A DNA stretch of 14,155 nucleotides from VBAS01 sp035318985 (GCA_035318985.1 DATHDP010000018.1:1-14155), one strand, 5' to 3'. Positions 7,182 to 14,155 are shown, counted from the first letter of the stretch. Numbers and translations are program-made. Notes: generated from the letters alone by a model not told the origin.

Positions 7182-8834
7182 ATGAGCTTGTTTGTTAGAA
7201 AACCAATGGATACGTTGTTAAACGAAGCCAAAGAAACAGGAACGCATACTTTAAAAAGAACGCTTGGAGCCGGTGGGCTGGTCGCATTAGGAATCGGCGC
7301 TATTATCGGAGCAGGTTTATTTTCCATAACAGGGGGAGCTGCAGCAAATCATGCAGGTCCTGCTATTACAATTTCTTTTGTTGTAGCTGCATTGGGTTGT
7401 CTTTTTGCAGGATTATGTTATGCAGAATTTGCATCCATGATCCCGGTGGCTGGTAGTGCCTATACTTATTCATATGCTACAATGGGTGAGTTCATTGCCT
7501 GGATCATTGGATGGGATCTTGTATTGGAATATGCAGTAGGTGCTGCAACAGTTGGTATAAGCTGGAGTCGCTACCTGGTTAAATTTTTTGAAGGATTTGA
7601 TATTCATCTCCCGCCTGCATTAGTAACCGGACCCTGGGATGGTGGTATCATAAATCTTCCCGCCGTTTTTATTATTGTATTGATGAGTTTGCTATTGATA
7701 AAAGGAACAAGTGAGAGTGCTAAAGTCAATGCTTTCATTGTTGCCCTTAAAGTTGCGGTAGTGCTTGTATTTATTTTTCTTGGTTGGAAATATATAAACA
7801 ATGATAATTATAGTCCATACATTCCGGATAATACCGGAACTTTTGGTGAATTTGGTTTTAGCGGAATTATTCGAGCGGCGGCTATAGTCTTTTTTGCATA
7901 TATAGGTTTTGATGCGGTAAGTACCGCAGCCCAGGAAGCAAAGAACCCAAAAAGAGATATGCCGATCGGTATTCTTGGTTCATTAGCTATATGTACTGTA
8001 TTATATATTGTTTTTGCTCACGTTATGACAGGTGTTACCAGTTATACAACATTCAGGGGTCAGGATGGTATTGCCCCTGTAGCGGTAGCTATCGAACATA
8101 TGGGTAAAGAGGTATCACCCGGAGTATGGGCCCCTGATTATCCCTGGTTGAACCGTGCCATTGTTATAGCCATTCTTGGTGGTTATGCCTCTGTAATTCT
8201 GGTAATGCTTATGGGGCAATCAAGAGTATTCTTTAGTATGAGTAAAGATGGTTTGATACCTAAGATGTTCTCTACTGTTAATCCAAAAACACAAACGCCT
8301 GCAAAAAATAATTTGTTATTCATGGTTGTAGTAAGTGCATTTGCAGCGTTTGTGCCCGCCCGGGTAGTGGGTGAAATGACAAGTATCGGAACCTTGTTTG
8401 CGTTCATTCTTGTTTGCATTGGCGTATGGGTGATGCGTAAAAAAATGCCTGAACTTCCCCGTGCTTTTAAAACACCGATGGTACCTCTTATTCCTATATT
8501 GGGAATAGGAACATGTTTATTCATGATGGTATTCCTTCCAATGGATACATGGATCCGTTTGCTTTTATGGATGATTATTGGTTTAGATATTTATTTAGTA
8601 TACGGTGCTAAACACAGTCATTTAGGCAACGGAACAGACAACAGGAAAGGAATGAAGATAGCCCGCTATACAGGCTTAGGGCTTTGTGGACTGTTGATCA
8701 TTGCAGGCTTATTATATCAATATACTATCGGCTTTAATGGAGACAGAACTCTCCTTTATATATCGCTTGCATTTGCAGTTATTCATCTCGTTGTTTTCGG
8801 CAGAAAGCTGGGAAGAAAAGATGCTATAAACTGA
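7182..8834 (+). CDS. APC family amino acid permease (CAT-like)
   Basis: A 550-residue inner-membrane amino-acid transporter of the amino acid-polyamine-organocation superfamily, closest in appearance to the cationic amino acid transporter (CAT/YhdG) branch. After a polar head (about 1-28, ending in LKRTLGAGG) comes GIGAIIGAGLF (37-47), the unwound helix 1 motif that binds the amino-acid backbone. CYAEFASMIPVAGSAYTY (79-96) follows, also diagnostic. GFDAVSTAAQEAKNPKRDMPIGI marks helix 6 and the following conserved loop. A further 12 or so hydrophobic segments run to the end, with a positively charged loop near KHSHLGNGTDNRKGMK. The length is longer than the 430-470 of short APC members and fits CAT types with extra C-terminal helices. 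It is a single-gene unit with its own terminator. The substrate is not determined. Confidence 0.9.
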   Translation: MSLFVRKPMDTLLNEAKETGTHTLKRTLGAGGLVALGIGAIIGAGLFSITGGAAANHAGPAITISFVVAALGCLFAGLCYAEFASMIPVAGSAYTYSYATMGEFIAWIIGWDLVLEYAVGAATVGISWSRYLVKFFEGFDIHLPPALVTGPWDGGIINLPAVFIIVLMSLLLIKGTSESAKVNAFIVALKVAVVLVFIFLGWKYINNDNYSPYIPDNTGTFGEFGFSGIIRAAAIVFFAYIGFDAVSTAAQEAKNPKRDMPIGILGSLAICTVLYIVFAHVMTGVTSYTTFRGQDGIAPVAVAIEHMGKEVSPGVWAPDYPWLNRAIVIAILGGYASVILVMLMGQSRVFFSMSKDGLIPKMFSTVNPKTQTPAKNNLLFMVVVSAFAAFVPARVVGEMTSIGTLFAFILVCIGVWVMRKKMPELPRAFKTPMVPLIPILGIGTCLFMMVFLPMDTWIRLLLWMIIGLDIYLVYGAKHSHLGNGTDNRKGMKIARYTGLGLCGLLIIAGLLYQYTIGFNGDRTLLYISLAFAVIHLVVFGRKLGRKDAIN

Positions 8835-8851
8835 TAGCGAATCATTTTTTT

Positions 8852-8882
8852 AAAAACCATCTCTTTCTATGAGATGGTTTTT
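8852..8882 (+). terminator. Intrinsic terminator after the APC permease
   Basis: A 12-bp stem, AAAAACCATCTC (8852-8863) with GAGATGGTTTTT (8871-8882), encloses a 7-base loop and runs into a further T-rich stretch. It starts 18 bases after the stop codon. T-tracts on both sides could let it act in either direction. Confidence 0.9.
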
Positions 8883-8900
8883 CTTTTTAACGCATTACCT

Positions 8901-8908
8901 TAATTTTG
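8901..8908 (+). promoter_or_regulatory. Candidate -7 box of the yebC promoter
   Basis: TAATTTTG is an exact TAnnTTTG match. The position of a -33 element falls in the T-rich tail of the APC terminator and is poor. If used, it gives an untranslated leader of about 180 bases before the YebC start, which would contain the GC-rich inverted repeat described separately. Confidence 0.45.
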
Positions 8909-9060
8909 CCGCCCAAAGCGGGGTTGAATAGAATTGTTGAAGTACAAGAGTGCGACCCTTCGCTTCGCTCTGGGTAAACTGCGACGCTTTTTGTTTATAA
9001 GCGAACGGAACCTTAAACGGAGCGTCGCAACAGAAGCTTAATAGTAGTATAAGAGCCAGA
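8909..9060. repeat. GC-rich structured leader element with inverted repeat
   Basis: This non-coding stretch is richer in G and C than any other intergenic DNA here. GCGACGCT (8981-8988) and AGCGTCGC (9021-9028) are perfect inverted arms 32 bases apart. A smaller ACCC/GGGT pair encloses CTTCGCTTCGCTC (8955-8975), and CCGC/GCGG pair at 8909-8921. TGCGAC occurs at 8951 and again at 8980. A minus-strand frame (8895-9080, 61 codons) crosses it, but it has no recognisable protein and looks fortuitous. It could be a regulatory RNA leader or a copy of a dispersed intergenic repeat. This window alone cannot separate the two. Confidence 0.4.
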
Positions 9061-9091
9061 TAACAAAAAATTAAAAACATAAACTCAGTTC

Positions 9092-9814
9092 ATGGGAAGA
9101 ATATTTGAAGTAAGAAAATCCAGCATGTTTGCCCGCTGGGATAAGATGGCAAAAAACTTTACCCGTATCGGTAAAGAAATAATCATTGCAGTAAAAGCAG
9201 GCGGCCCCGATCCAAAAGATAATGCAGCTCTTCGTCGATGCTTTCAGAATGCAAGAAGTGTGGGAATGCCTAAAGACCGTGTAGAAGCAGCCATAAAAAG
9301 AGCACAGGGTAAAGAGTTGGTTAACTATGATGAAATTCTTTATGAAGGTTACGGACCTCATGGCGTTGCTATATTAGCAGAGACGGCTACCGATAATCAT
9401 GTAAGAACTGTGGCGAATGTAAAATCAATTTTTAATAAAGGTGGTGGCGTAATGGGCAACAGTGGCAGTGTGAGTTTTCAATTTAAAAAAATGGGAACAT
9501 TCAAATTAAAACCCCAGGGATTGAATGCTGATGAACTGGAATTAGAATTAATTGATTTTGGTTTAGAAGAACTCGGCGATAGTACAGCGGAAAGTGGTGA
9601 AGAAATTTTGGTAGTACGTTGCGGCCTCACTGATTTTGGCAATATGCAAAAAGCATTGGAGGAAAAAAATATCACTCCTATCAGCGCTGAGTTGGAATGG
9701 GTACCTTCAACTACTGTACCTCTTACAGATGAGCAGGCTGAAGATGTAAGTAAGTTAATAGAAAAATTAGAGCAGGATGAGGATGTGCAGAAAGTGTTTC
9801 ATAATATGGGATAA
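9092..9814 (+). CDS. yebC: YebC/TACO1 family protein
   Basis: A 240-residue cytosolic protein of the YebC/PmpR/TACO1 family. These proteins were long annotated as DNA-binding regulators; recent work assigns some members a role on ribosomes stalled at proline stretches. The N-terminus MGRIFEVRKSSMFARWDKMA replaces the MAGHSKWANI form of proteobacterial members and is the variant I associate with Bacteroidota. Domain 1 (about 1-75) contains ARSVGMPKDRVEAAIKRA. Next come the family signature YEGYGPHGVAI (84-94), the NVKSIFNKGGG region (109-119), and GSVSFQF (125-131). The acidic C-terminal domain ends in EDVQKVFHNMG. Length is normal. The start is the only Met before the signature. It converges on the lysozyme-like gene with 2 bases between stops. 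Confidence 0.94.
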   Translation: MGRIFEVRKSSMFARWDKMAKNFTRIGKEIIIAVKAGGPDPKDNAALRRCFQNARSVGMPKDRVEAAIKRAQGKELVNYDEILYEGYGPHGVAILAETATDNHVRTVANVKSIFNKGGGVMGNSGSVSFQFKKMGTFKLKPQGLNADELELELIDFGLEELGDSTAESGEEILVVRCGLTDFGNMQKALEEKNITPISAELEWVPSTTVPLTDEQAEDVSKLIEKLEQDEDVQKVFHNMG

Positions 9815-9816
9815 CA

Positions 9817-10596
9817 TTATACTCTGCGTGGATCACCCTGTAAAAATTTACCAGTAGATCTTTGATAAGCATCGGACGTATTTGTTCCCGCTTTTCCATC
9901 CTCAAGTAAATGTGCACCCGCCAGGTTCAACATCTTTTGTAACTCTCTTGCCTTTTCAACAACACGGGTTGGGGCAAATGTTACAGTTTCTCCTAGTTGC
10001 AGTATCAATATTTGCCTGTCAACGTTCTCAACGGGAGCTGCTTGTGTTTCTGTAAGTCTTCTTAATAAGATGGCAGCTCCGCATTGTTTTGAAACAGCTG
10101 TTGGACTATAAACATTATCTGCAACAAACTTTCCTTTTGTATAATGATTACTGAAACTCCACAAGTATGGAGAATTAATCCCTTTTGAATGATAACCATA
10201 ACCATTGTAACCTTCGAGCTTAAAAAGCATACCCGGTACTGTCCAGTCATTCCAGTTTACAAGATCCGAAAGAGCATCTTCAGCGCTGAACTCCCATGCA
10301 AATGGTGGCATTCCTGTTTTCGGTCTGTTCTTTGGCACTTGTATAGTTCTTGCTGTTAATGGATCACCGTTGTGCAAGTGTTTATTGAAATCACATCCTG
10401 CTTCAAGGCTATGGGTGATGCCGATAAAATGCCAGGGTATGCCAATTTTATTTTCCAGAGCTTCATACCTGCTTTTTCCATTAAGAATTTTATTAACGAT
10501 AGGTTTTATTTCCGGGAGTTTATCCAGGTTGATAACACAAGTATCAAAAAGACGCTGGTATTCCGCAGCAGCTTGTGGTGAAAATGAGAATGCCAT
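9817..10596 (-). CDS. Putative lysozyme-like peptidoglycan hydrolase with PG-binding-like end
   Basis: I start this gene at the ATG at 10596 (MAFSFSPQAA, 259 residues). A TTG two codons earlier is possible but weaker. The central segment IPWHFIGITHSLEAGCDFNKHLHNGDP (53-79) has a Glu at residue 65 placed as in lysozyme-like muramidases, followed by GDPLTARTIQVP. The middle part (EGYNGYGYHSKGINSPYLWSFSNHYTKGK, about 128-156) is very characteristic of a family I know from many genomes, mostly labelled hypothetical. The C-terminal 45 residues, with KARELQKMLNLAG, LLEDGKAG and TSDAYQRSTG, resemble a PG_binding_1 domain. Cell-wall hydrolysis is inference from these resemblances. There is no signal peptide, membrane helix or holin-like neighbour, so how it would reach the wall is unclear. 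It converges on yebC with no terminator between them. Confidence 0.6.
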   Translation of the reverse strand: MAFSFSPQAAAEYQRLFDTCVINLDKLPEIKPIVNKILNGKSRYEALENKIGIPWHFIGITHSLEAGCDFNKHLHNGDPLTARTIQVPKNRPKTGMPPFAWEFSAEDALSDLVNWNDWTVPGMLFKLEGYNGYGYHSKGINSPYLWSFSNHYTKGKFVADNVYSPTAVSKQCGAAILLRRLTETQAAPVENVDRQILILQLGETVTFAPTRVVEKARELQKMLNLAGAHLLEDGKAGTNTSDAYQRSTGKFLQGDPRRV

Positions 10597-10819
10597 AAAC
10601 AATGCTTTTAATTGTAAACAATTCGTTTAAAAAAATTTGCTGCTACTAAACTGAATCTGAACAAGGGGGTTTCAAGAGTGCAGGTATAATTACAAACTTC
10701 TGCTTTTGGAGATGAAGCTTGCTCTATGCAATTTATCATTTAAAATGACAAGAAAAAAAATTTAATAGACGAATGGTATTAAAAAAATCAATAAAGATCA
10801 CAATCTGTATTTTTATAAA

Positions 10820-11218
10820 GTGAATAACAAACCGATAATCCTTTTTGATGGTGTCTGTAACTTATGTTCTGGCAGTGTCCAATTTATTTTAAAAAGGGAT
10901 AAAGAAAAAAAGTTCTTATTTGCTTCACTTCAATCCAGTTATGGGCAAGATCTTTTAAAACAATTCGATCTTCCCACTGATACCTTCAATTCCTTTATTC
11001 TTTATAAAGATGGAAAAATCTTTACCCGGTCTACTGCTGCCTTGAAAATGTTTTCGCAATTAAAAGGCTGGGGCTGGGTAAGAATATTCTGGGTCGTTCC
11101 AAAATTTCTTCGTGATGCTGTTTATAATCTGATCGCAAAGAATCGTTACAGATGGTTTGGTAAAAAAGAAGAATGCTGGTTGCCAACGCCTGATCTGAAA
11201 GCAAGATTTATAGACTAA
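10820..11218 (+). CDS. DCC family (DUF393) thiol-disulfide oxidoreductase-like protein
   Basis: A 132-residue soluble protein of the DCC/DUF393 family. The defining motif is DGVCNLC at residues 10-16, with Cys 13 and Cys 16 forming a thioredoxin-like CxxC. FASLQSSYGQDLL (34-46) and STAALKMFSQL follow, and the ending NRYRWFGKKEECWLPTPDLKARFI is standard for the family. Function is poorly known; thiol-disulfide redox activity is inferred from the CxxC. The start is GTG at 10820, which puts FDGVCNLC at its usual distance from the N-terminus; there is no ATG nearby in frame. A weak TATTTTTA box (10808-10815, last base off consensus) sits 4 bases before it. The 223 bases between it and the lysozyme-like gene are AT-rich and show no other feature I can support. 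Confidence 0.85.
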   Translation: MNNKPIILFDGVCNLCSGSVQFILKRDKEKKFLFASLQSSYGQDLLKQFDLPTDTFNSFILYKDGKIFTRSTAALKMFSQLKGWGWVRIFWVVPKFLRDAVYNLIAKNRYRWFGKKEECWLPTPDLKARFID

Positions 11219-11228
11219 GAAAATAAAA

Positions 11229-11253
11229 GTGCTCCTCGATTAAATGGAAGCAC
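11229..11253. terminator. Probable bidirectional terminator between the DCC and phzF genes
   Basis: GTGCTCC (11229-11235) pairs with GGAAGCAC (11246-11253) with one bulged A, closing a 10-base loop. On the minus strand the stem runs into a T-rich tract, which suits termination of the PhzF transcript. On the plus strand only ATTTTAG follows, so it is weaker for the DCC gene. Confidence 0.6.
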
Positions 11254-11285
11254 ATTTTAGCAAAAATGAAAGCGTATTATAAATT

Positions 11286-12080
11286 TTAGATCGTGATCTC
11301 TCCCTGCATATAGAAAACGCATTGTCCCGACATGGTAACTCTATCTCCCCACCATTTACATTCAAGTTCACCAGCACGTTGTGATATCTGTTTTGCAAAC
11401 ATTTTCTTTTTATTCAATTTCTCGGCCCAAAAAGGAATGAGTTGTGAATGAGCAGAGCCAGTTACAGGATCTTCATCAATACCAGCTGTGGGAGCAAAAA
11501 ATCTTGAAACAAAATCAACGCCATCTGTTCCCGGTGCAGTAATAATTACTTTATAACCGGTATTTTTTAGTGCTGAGAAATCAGGAGAACATTTTTTTAC
11601 GGCTTCTTCATTCAGTAATTCTACAAGTAAGTCGCGGTTCTTATAAACTCCCACTATTTCATCAACTTTCAATATATACTTTAAGTCTTCGGGATATTCA
11701 GAAAAACGTTCTGGTTTCCATAAAGGGAAGTCCATATGCAATACATCGCCGCGTTTCTCGACAGATAATTTGCCGCTTTTGCAATTGAAATGGATTGTGT
11801 CTTTTTCAAAACCAATTTTATTAAAAATGATCCAGGCAGAACCTAATGTAGCATGGCCGCAAAGATTTATTTCGATGCCTGGCGTGAACCAGCGAAGATC
11901 AAAATCAACTCCTTCTTCTGTGGAAGGAACAAAGAAAGCTGTTTCGCTTAAATTATTTTCCATCGCAATTTTTTGCATCAGTTCTGTATCGAGCCATTTT
12001 TCCAATGGGATCACCGCAGCGGGGTTACCTTGAAATAATTTATTGGTAAAAGCGTCAAGCTGGTAAATTGTTAATTGCAC
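11286..12080 (-). CDS. PhzF family isomerase/epimerase-like protein
   Basis: A 264-residue cytosolic protein of the PhzF (phenazine biosynthesis-like/DapF fold) superfamily, two alpha/beta barrels with the active site between them. It opens with IYQLDAFTNKLFQGNPAAV, the family's N-terminal signature. LSETAFF (44-50) contains the catalytic Glu 46. CGHATLGSAW (74-83) and IDEDPVTGSAHSQLIPFW (near 203-220) are the other hallmarks. No phenazine genes lie nearby, and most family members act on unknown small metabolites, so a phenazine role should not be assumed. The start is GTG at 12080; an in-frame TAA lies just upstream and no ATG fits. The first 10 bases overlap the end of a small upstream frame, which suggests coupled translation. 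Eleven A residues lie just before the start on the coding strand. Confidence 0.88.
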   Translation of the reverse strand: MQLTIYQLDAFTNKLFQGNPAAVIPLEKWLDTELMQKIAMENNLSETAFFVPSTEEGVDFDLRWFTPGIEINLCGHATLGSAWIIFNKIGFEKDTIHFNCKSGKLSVEKRGDVLHMDFPLWKPERFSEYPEDLKYILKVDEIVGVYKNRDLLVELLNEEAVKKCSPDFSALKNTGYKVIITAPGTDGVDFVSRFFAPTAGIDEDPVTGSAHSQLIPFWAEKLNKKKMFAKQISQRAGELECKWWGDRVTMSGQCVFYMQGEITI

Positions 12081-12310
12081 TTTGGTTTATTTTTTTTTTT
12101 AAAACAATTGGTGGGTAGAATAGTAATTTCATGGCAGGGTATTGAATTTGCATTTAATGTAAAGTTGATGATCGTATTAAAGTTTGCGGCAACAAATTCT
12201 TGTTTGGAAAATTCAGATCTCCAGGCACTAAGCTGTGGCGAGTGATCTGTTTGCGAAATAGAAGCAATAGATATGGAAGAAAATAAAAGAATAGTTATTA
12301 TACGAAGCAT
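12071..12310 (-). CDS. Small predicted exported protein upstream of phzF
   Basis: A 79-residue frame beginning MLRIITILLFSSISIASISQTDHS, which looks like a cleavable signal peptide (basic Arg, hydrophobic core, small residues before a likely cut near residue 19-20). The mature part would be about 60 residues, polar, with two Cys and a lysine-rich tail KKKNKPKCN encoded in part by a run of 11 A. It overlaps the start of phzF by 10 bases on the same strand and has its own candidate promoter. I do not recognise it. It could be a small secreted protein or a decayed remnant of a longer one. The signal-peptide shape and the overlap favour a real gene, but composition alone does not settle it. Confidence 0.45.
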   Translation of the reverse strand: MLRIITILLFSSISIASISQTDHSPQLSAWRSEFSKQEFVAANFNTIINFTLNANSIPCHEITILPTNCFKKKNKPKCN

Positions 12311-12340
12311 ACTGATGGGCCTATAAAAGGCTTATTTGGT

Positions 12341-12356
12341 TTAATGGTACCACTAA
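12341..12356. promoter_or_regulatory. Candidate operator palindrome
   Basis: TTAATGGTACCACTAA is a 16-base palindrome with one mismatched pair of eight, centred on GGTACC. It lies about 30 bases before the small exported protein's start and overlaps the -7 end of the candidate promoter, a position suited to repression. No regulator gene is nearby. Confidence 0.4.
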
Positions 12357-12383
12357 TCTAAAAAAACTCCGGCTGACTACAAA
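12353..12383 (-). promoter_or_regulatory. Candidate promoter of the small exported protein/phzF pair
   Basis: On the minus strand, TTTG (12383-12380) is followed after 19 bases by TAGATTAG (12360-12353). The latter matches TAnnTTTG at all but one fixed position. Spacing fits the Bacteroidota -33/-7 layout, and the start codon at 12310 is about 40 bases downstream. Confidence 0.42.
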
Positions 12384-12409
12384 CAAATTTTGGAAACTTT
12401 TAGGATTCT

Positions 12410-14155
12410 TTATTCTTTCATCATTTTTTTAATGGCAGTTTCAATTTCCTCAACATTGGGTTTGCTGAAATAATCACCATCGCTGCCATAAGAGGGTCGG
12501 TGTTCTTTTCCTGTTAAAGTTCTTGGAGCTACGTCAAGGTATCGATACCCGCCCTGCTCTTCCATTACTTTATTAAACATGTATGCAGCCGCTCCACCAG
12601 GAACATCTTCATCTATAAATATGATACGGTTCGTCTTTTTAAGAGATTCAAGAATTTTATGGTTTATGTCGAAAGGCAGTAAGGTCTGCACATCAATTAT
12701 TTCACAACTAATGCCCTGTACTTCTAACGTATCGGCAGCCTCTTGAATGATACGCAATATGGATCCATAAGAAACAATAGTAATATCAGAACCTTCTCTT
12801 ATTACTTCAGGGACACCTAAGGCAACAGTAAATTGAAGAAGATTTGTTATCAATTTTTCTTTTAAACGATAGCCATTCAGACATTCAATAATAATTCCCG
12901 GATCATTACTTTTCAATAAAGTATTATACATGCCAACAGCCTGTGTCATGTTTCTTGGTACACAAACATACATTCCTCTTAATGCATTTATCACCATTCC
13001 CAGGGGAGACCCGCTGTGCCAGATCCCTTCTAGTCTGTGCCCCCTGGTTCTTACGATAATGGGGCAACTTTGTTTTCCTTTTGTACGGAAATGAAGAGTT
13101 GCTGCATCATCACTTAATGGTTCAAGTCCATATAATAAATAATCGAGGTACTGAATTTCTGCAATAGGTCTTAAACCACGCATTGCAATACCAATGCCCT
13201 GGCCCATAATTGTAAGCTCACGAATACCGCAATCAAAAATTCTTGCTTCCCCATATTTTGCTTGTAAACCACTGAACCCCTGGTTAACGTCACCGATCTT
13301 ACCAACATCTTCTCCAAAGGCAACTACAAGTGGATTGCTTGAGAACAATGCATCAAAATATTTATTCAATACTTCAAACCCATTTATCATTGGTGCATCA
13401 GCAGCGATCACCGCTTTTGTTTCAATAACTTTTAACGCACTTTTTTCACCGACATTATATAAATGAGAATTGTAAAGCAGTTCATTCTCTTTTAAAAGAT
13501 CATTGTAATAATCTTTTGCCCAGAATGCAGCATCATTATCTCCTGCAGCCCGCAATATCGAATGCAATGATCTCATTACCTCCCGGCGCATTGGTTCACG
13601 ATTAGATGAAAGCTCTTTACTGAGCTTTTCAATTGTTTGGGCCTTATTGGGAATATTCGTTGCCAGTGATGTAGCTAATTCCGTTATCTTTTTTACCTGT
13701 TCTTTTATCGGTGTCTGATATTTCTCCCATGCTTTTGTCCTTTCATCTTTCACATGGTTCTTTGCTTTTGATTCAAGACGATTTAATTCTTCATCACTCG
13801 CTAAAGAAGAATCAATGACCCATTCACGCATTTTTTTGAGGCAATCATGTTCTCTCTCCCACTCAAGTCGTTCCGGTGTTTTATAACGTTCATGACTGCC
13901 GGAAGTAGAGTGACCTTGTGGTTGTGTTAGTTCTTCTACATGAAATAATGCAGGAGTATGTGTTTCCCTTGCAAGACGAATTCCTTCTTCAAAAGCTTCG
14001 CACATACCAGCGTAATCCCAGCCTCTTATTTTATAAATATGAAAGCCATTTGAATCATCTTTTTTCTGAAAACCACTTAATGCTTCGGAAATAGACCCTT
14101 TTGTTGTTTGTAATTTTTTGGGAACTGAAATTCCATAGCCATCATCCCAAACAAA
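12410..14155 (-). CDS. 2-oxoacid dehydrogenase E1, alpha/beta fusion (5' end outside window)
   Basis: This is the thiamine-diphosphate-dependent E1 component of a pyruvate or branched-chain 2-oxoacid dehydrogenase complex, with alpha and beta subunits fused in one chain. The frame is open from 14155 without interruption, giving 581 visible residues; the ATG at 14005 is internal. The visible part starts inside the alpha half at VWDDGYGISVPKKL (2-15), then GHSTSGSHERY (81-91), where alpha subunits have their conserved GHS loop. A long charged helical linker follows (about 95-250). The beta half starts near residue 256 and contains VVAFGEDVGKIGDVNQGF (277-294), IFDCGIRELTIMGQGIG, and RTRGHRLEGIWHSGSP. 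Roughly 200 N-terminal residues, with the ThDP-binding GDG region, are missing. The fused form is common in Bacteroidota. Substrate specificity is not decided by what is visible. Confidence 0.92.
   Translation of the reverse strand, partial: FVWDDGYGISVPKKLQTTKGSISEALSGFQKKDDSNGFHIYKIRGWDYAGMCEAFEEGIRLARETHTPALFHVEELTQPQGHSTSGSHERYKTPERLEWEREHDCLKKMREWVIDSSLASDEELNRLESKAKNHVKDERTKAWEKYQTPIKEQVKKITELATSLATNIPNKAQTIEKLSKELSSNREPMRREVMRSLHSILRAAGDNDAAFWAKDYYNDLLKENELLYNSHLYNVGEKSALKVIETKAVIAADAPMINGFEVLNKYFDALFSSNPLVVAFGEDVGKIGDVNQGFSGLQAKYGEARIFDCGIRELTIMGQGIGIAMRGLRPIAEIQYLDYLLYGLEPLSDDAATLHFRTKGKQSCPIIVRTRGHRLEGIWHSGSPLGMVINALRGMYVCVPRNMTQAVGMYNTLLKSNDPGIIIECLNGYRLKEKLITNLLQFTVALGVPEVIREGSDITIVSYGSILRIIQEAADTLEVQGISCEIIDVQTLLPFDINHKILESLKKTNRIIFIDEDVPGGAAAYMFNKVMEEQGGYRYLDVAPRTLTGKEHRPSYGSDGDYFSKPNVEEIETAIKKMMKE

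Noticed and set aside
8895..9080. 61-codon minus-strand frame with a hydrophobic start (MFLIFCYLALILLLSFCC)
   Set aside because: It looks like a lipoprotein signal, but the residue before Cys is Phe, so there is no proper lipobox, and the rest has no recognisable domain. It crosses the inverted-repeat element and the yebC leader. It is more likely fortuitous, or part of a repeat.
8945..10679. Shared CAAGAGTGC string at about 8945 and 10671, suggesting a second copy of the yebC leader repeat
   Set aside because: Only 9 bases match and the flanks differ. This is within chance for this window.
12090..12100. Possible slippage fusing the small exported protein to PhzF at the 11-A run
   Set aside because: Checked in all frames: one extra A gives an immediate TAA, and one fewer A gives a short tail ending in TGA. 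Neither enters the phzF frame.
1..14155. CRISPR arrays, tRNA/rRNA genes, insertion sequences, toxin-antitoxin or restriction genes
   Set aside because: No regularly spaced repeats, cloverleaf sequence, transposase, or defence-type protein motif was seen on either strand.

Overview
The window reads as a piece of chromosome from a Bacteroidota bacterium, most likely of the Chitinophagaceae/Sphingobacteriia type. The evidence is AT-rich intergenic DNA, start codons without Shine-Dalgarno sequences, promoter-like TAnnTTTG boxes (the Bacteroidota -7 element), an E1 alpha/beta fusion of the 2-oxoacid dehydrogenase type, and a YebC protein with the MGRIFEVRK-type N-terminus. The genus is inference. 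No phage, plasmid, insertion sequence, CRISPR array, tRNA or rRNA is visible. The content is mostly core metabolism and transport.

Left part (1-2643, plus strand): the C-terminal part of malate dehydrogenase, which is cut by the window edge, ends in a strong intrinsic terminator. An ABC-F ATPase of the Uup type follows, with a promoter box almost touching its ATG, and then a 36-residue single-pass membrane protein with its own well-spaced promoter. Centre-left (2658-7023, minus strand): a tightly packed four-gene unit, read in the order DAACS-type symporter, DedA membrane protein, MFS transporter, GT9 glycosyltransferase. The gaps are 17, 2 and 30 bases, so it is probably one operon of membrane and envelope functions. 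A 158-base divergent region with inverted repeats separates it from a plus-strand APC amino-acid permease (7182-8834), which ends at a 12-bp-stem terminator.

Right part: a 257-base leader/intergenic region with a TAATTTTG box and a GC-rich inverted repeat precedes a YebC/TACO1-family gene. YebC converges, with a 2-base gap, on a lysozyme-like protein of poorly described family. A divergent DCC-family (DUF393) thiol protein follows, then a minus-strand pair made of a small exported protein and a PhzF-family enzyme that overlap by 10 bases, and finally the alpha/beta fused E1 component of a 2-oxoacid dehydrogenase, which runs off the right edge.

I did not find a clear new defence or mobile system. 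The points most worth a second look are the yebC leader element, the lysozyme-like protein without a signal peptide, the small-ORF/phzF overlap with a palindrome on its promoter, the apparently leaderless ABC-F gene, and the mixed substrate-site residues of the DAACS symporter.
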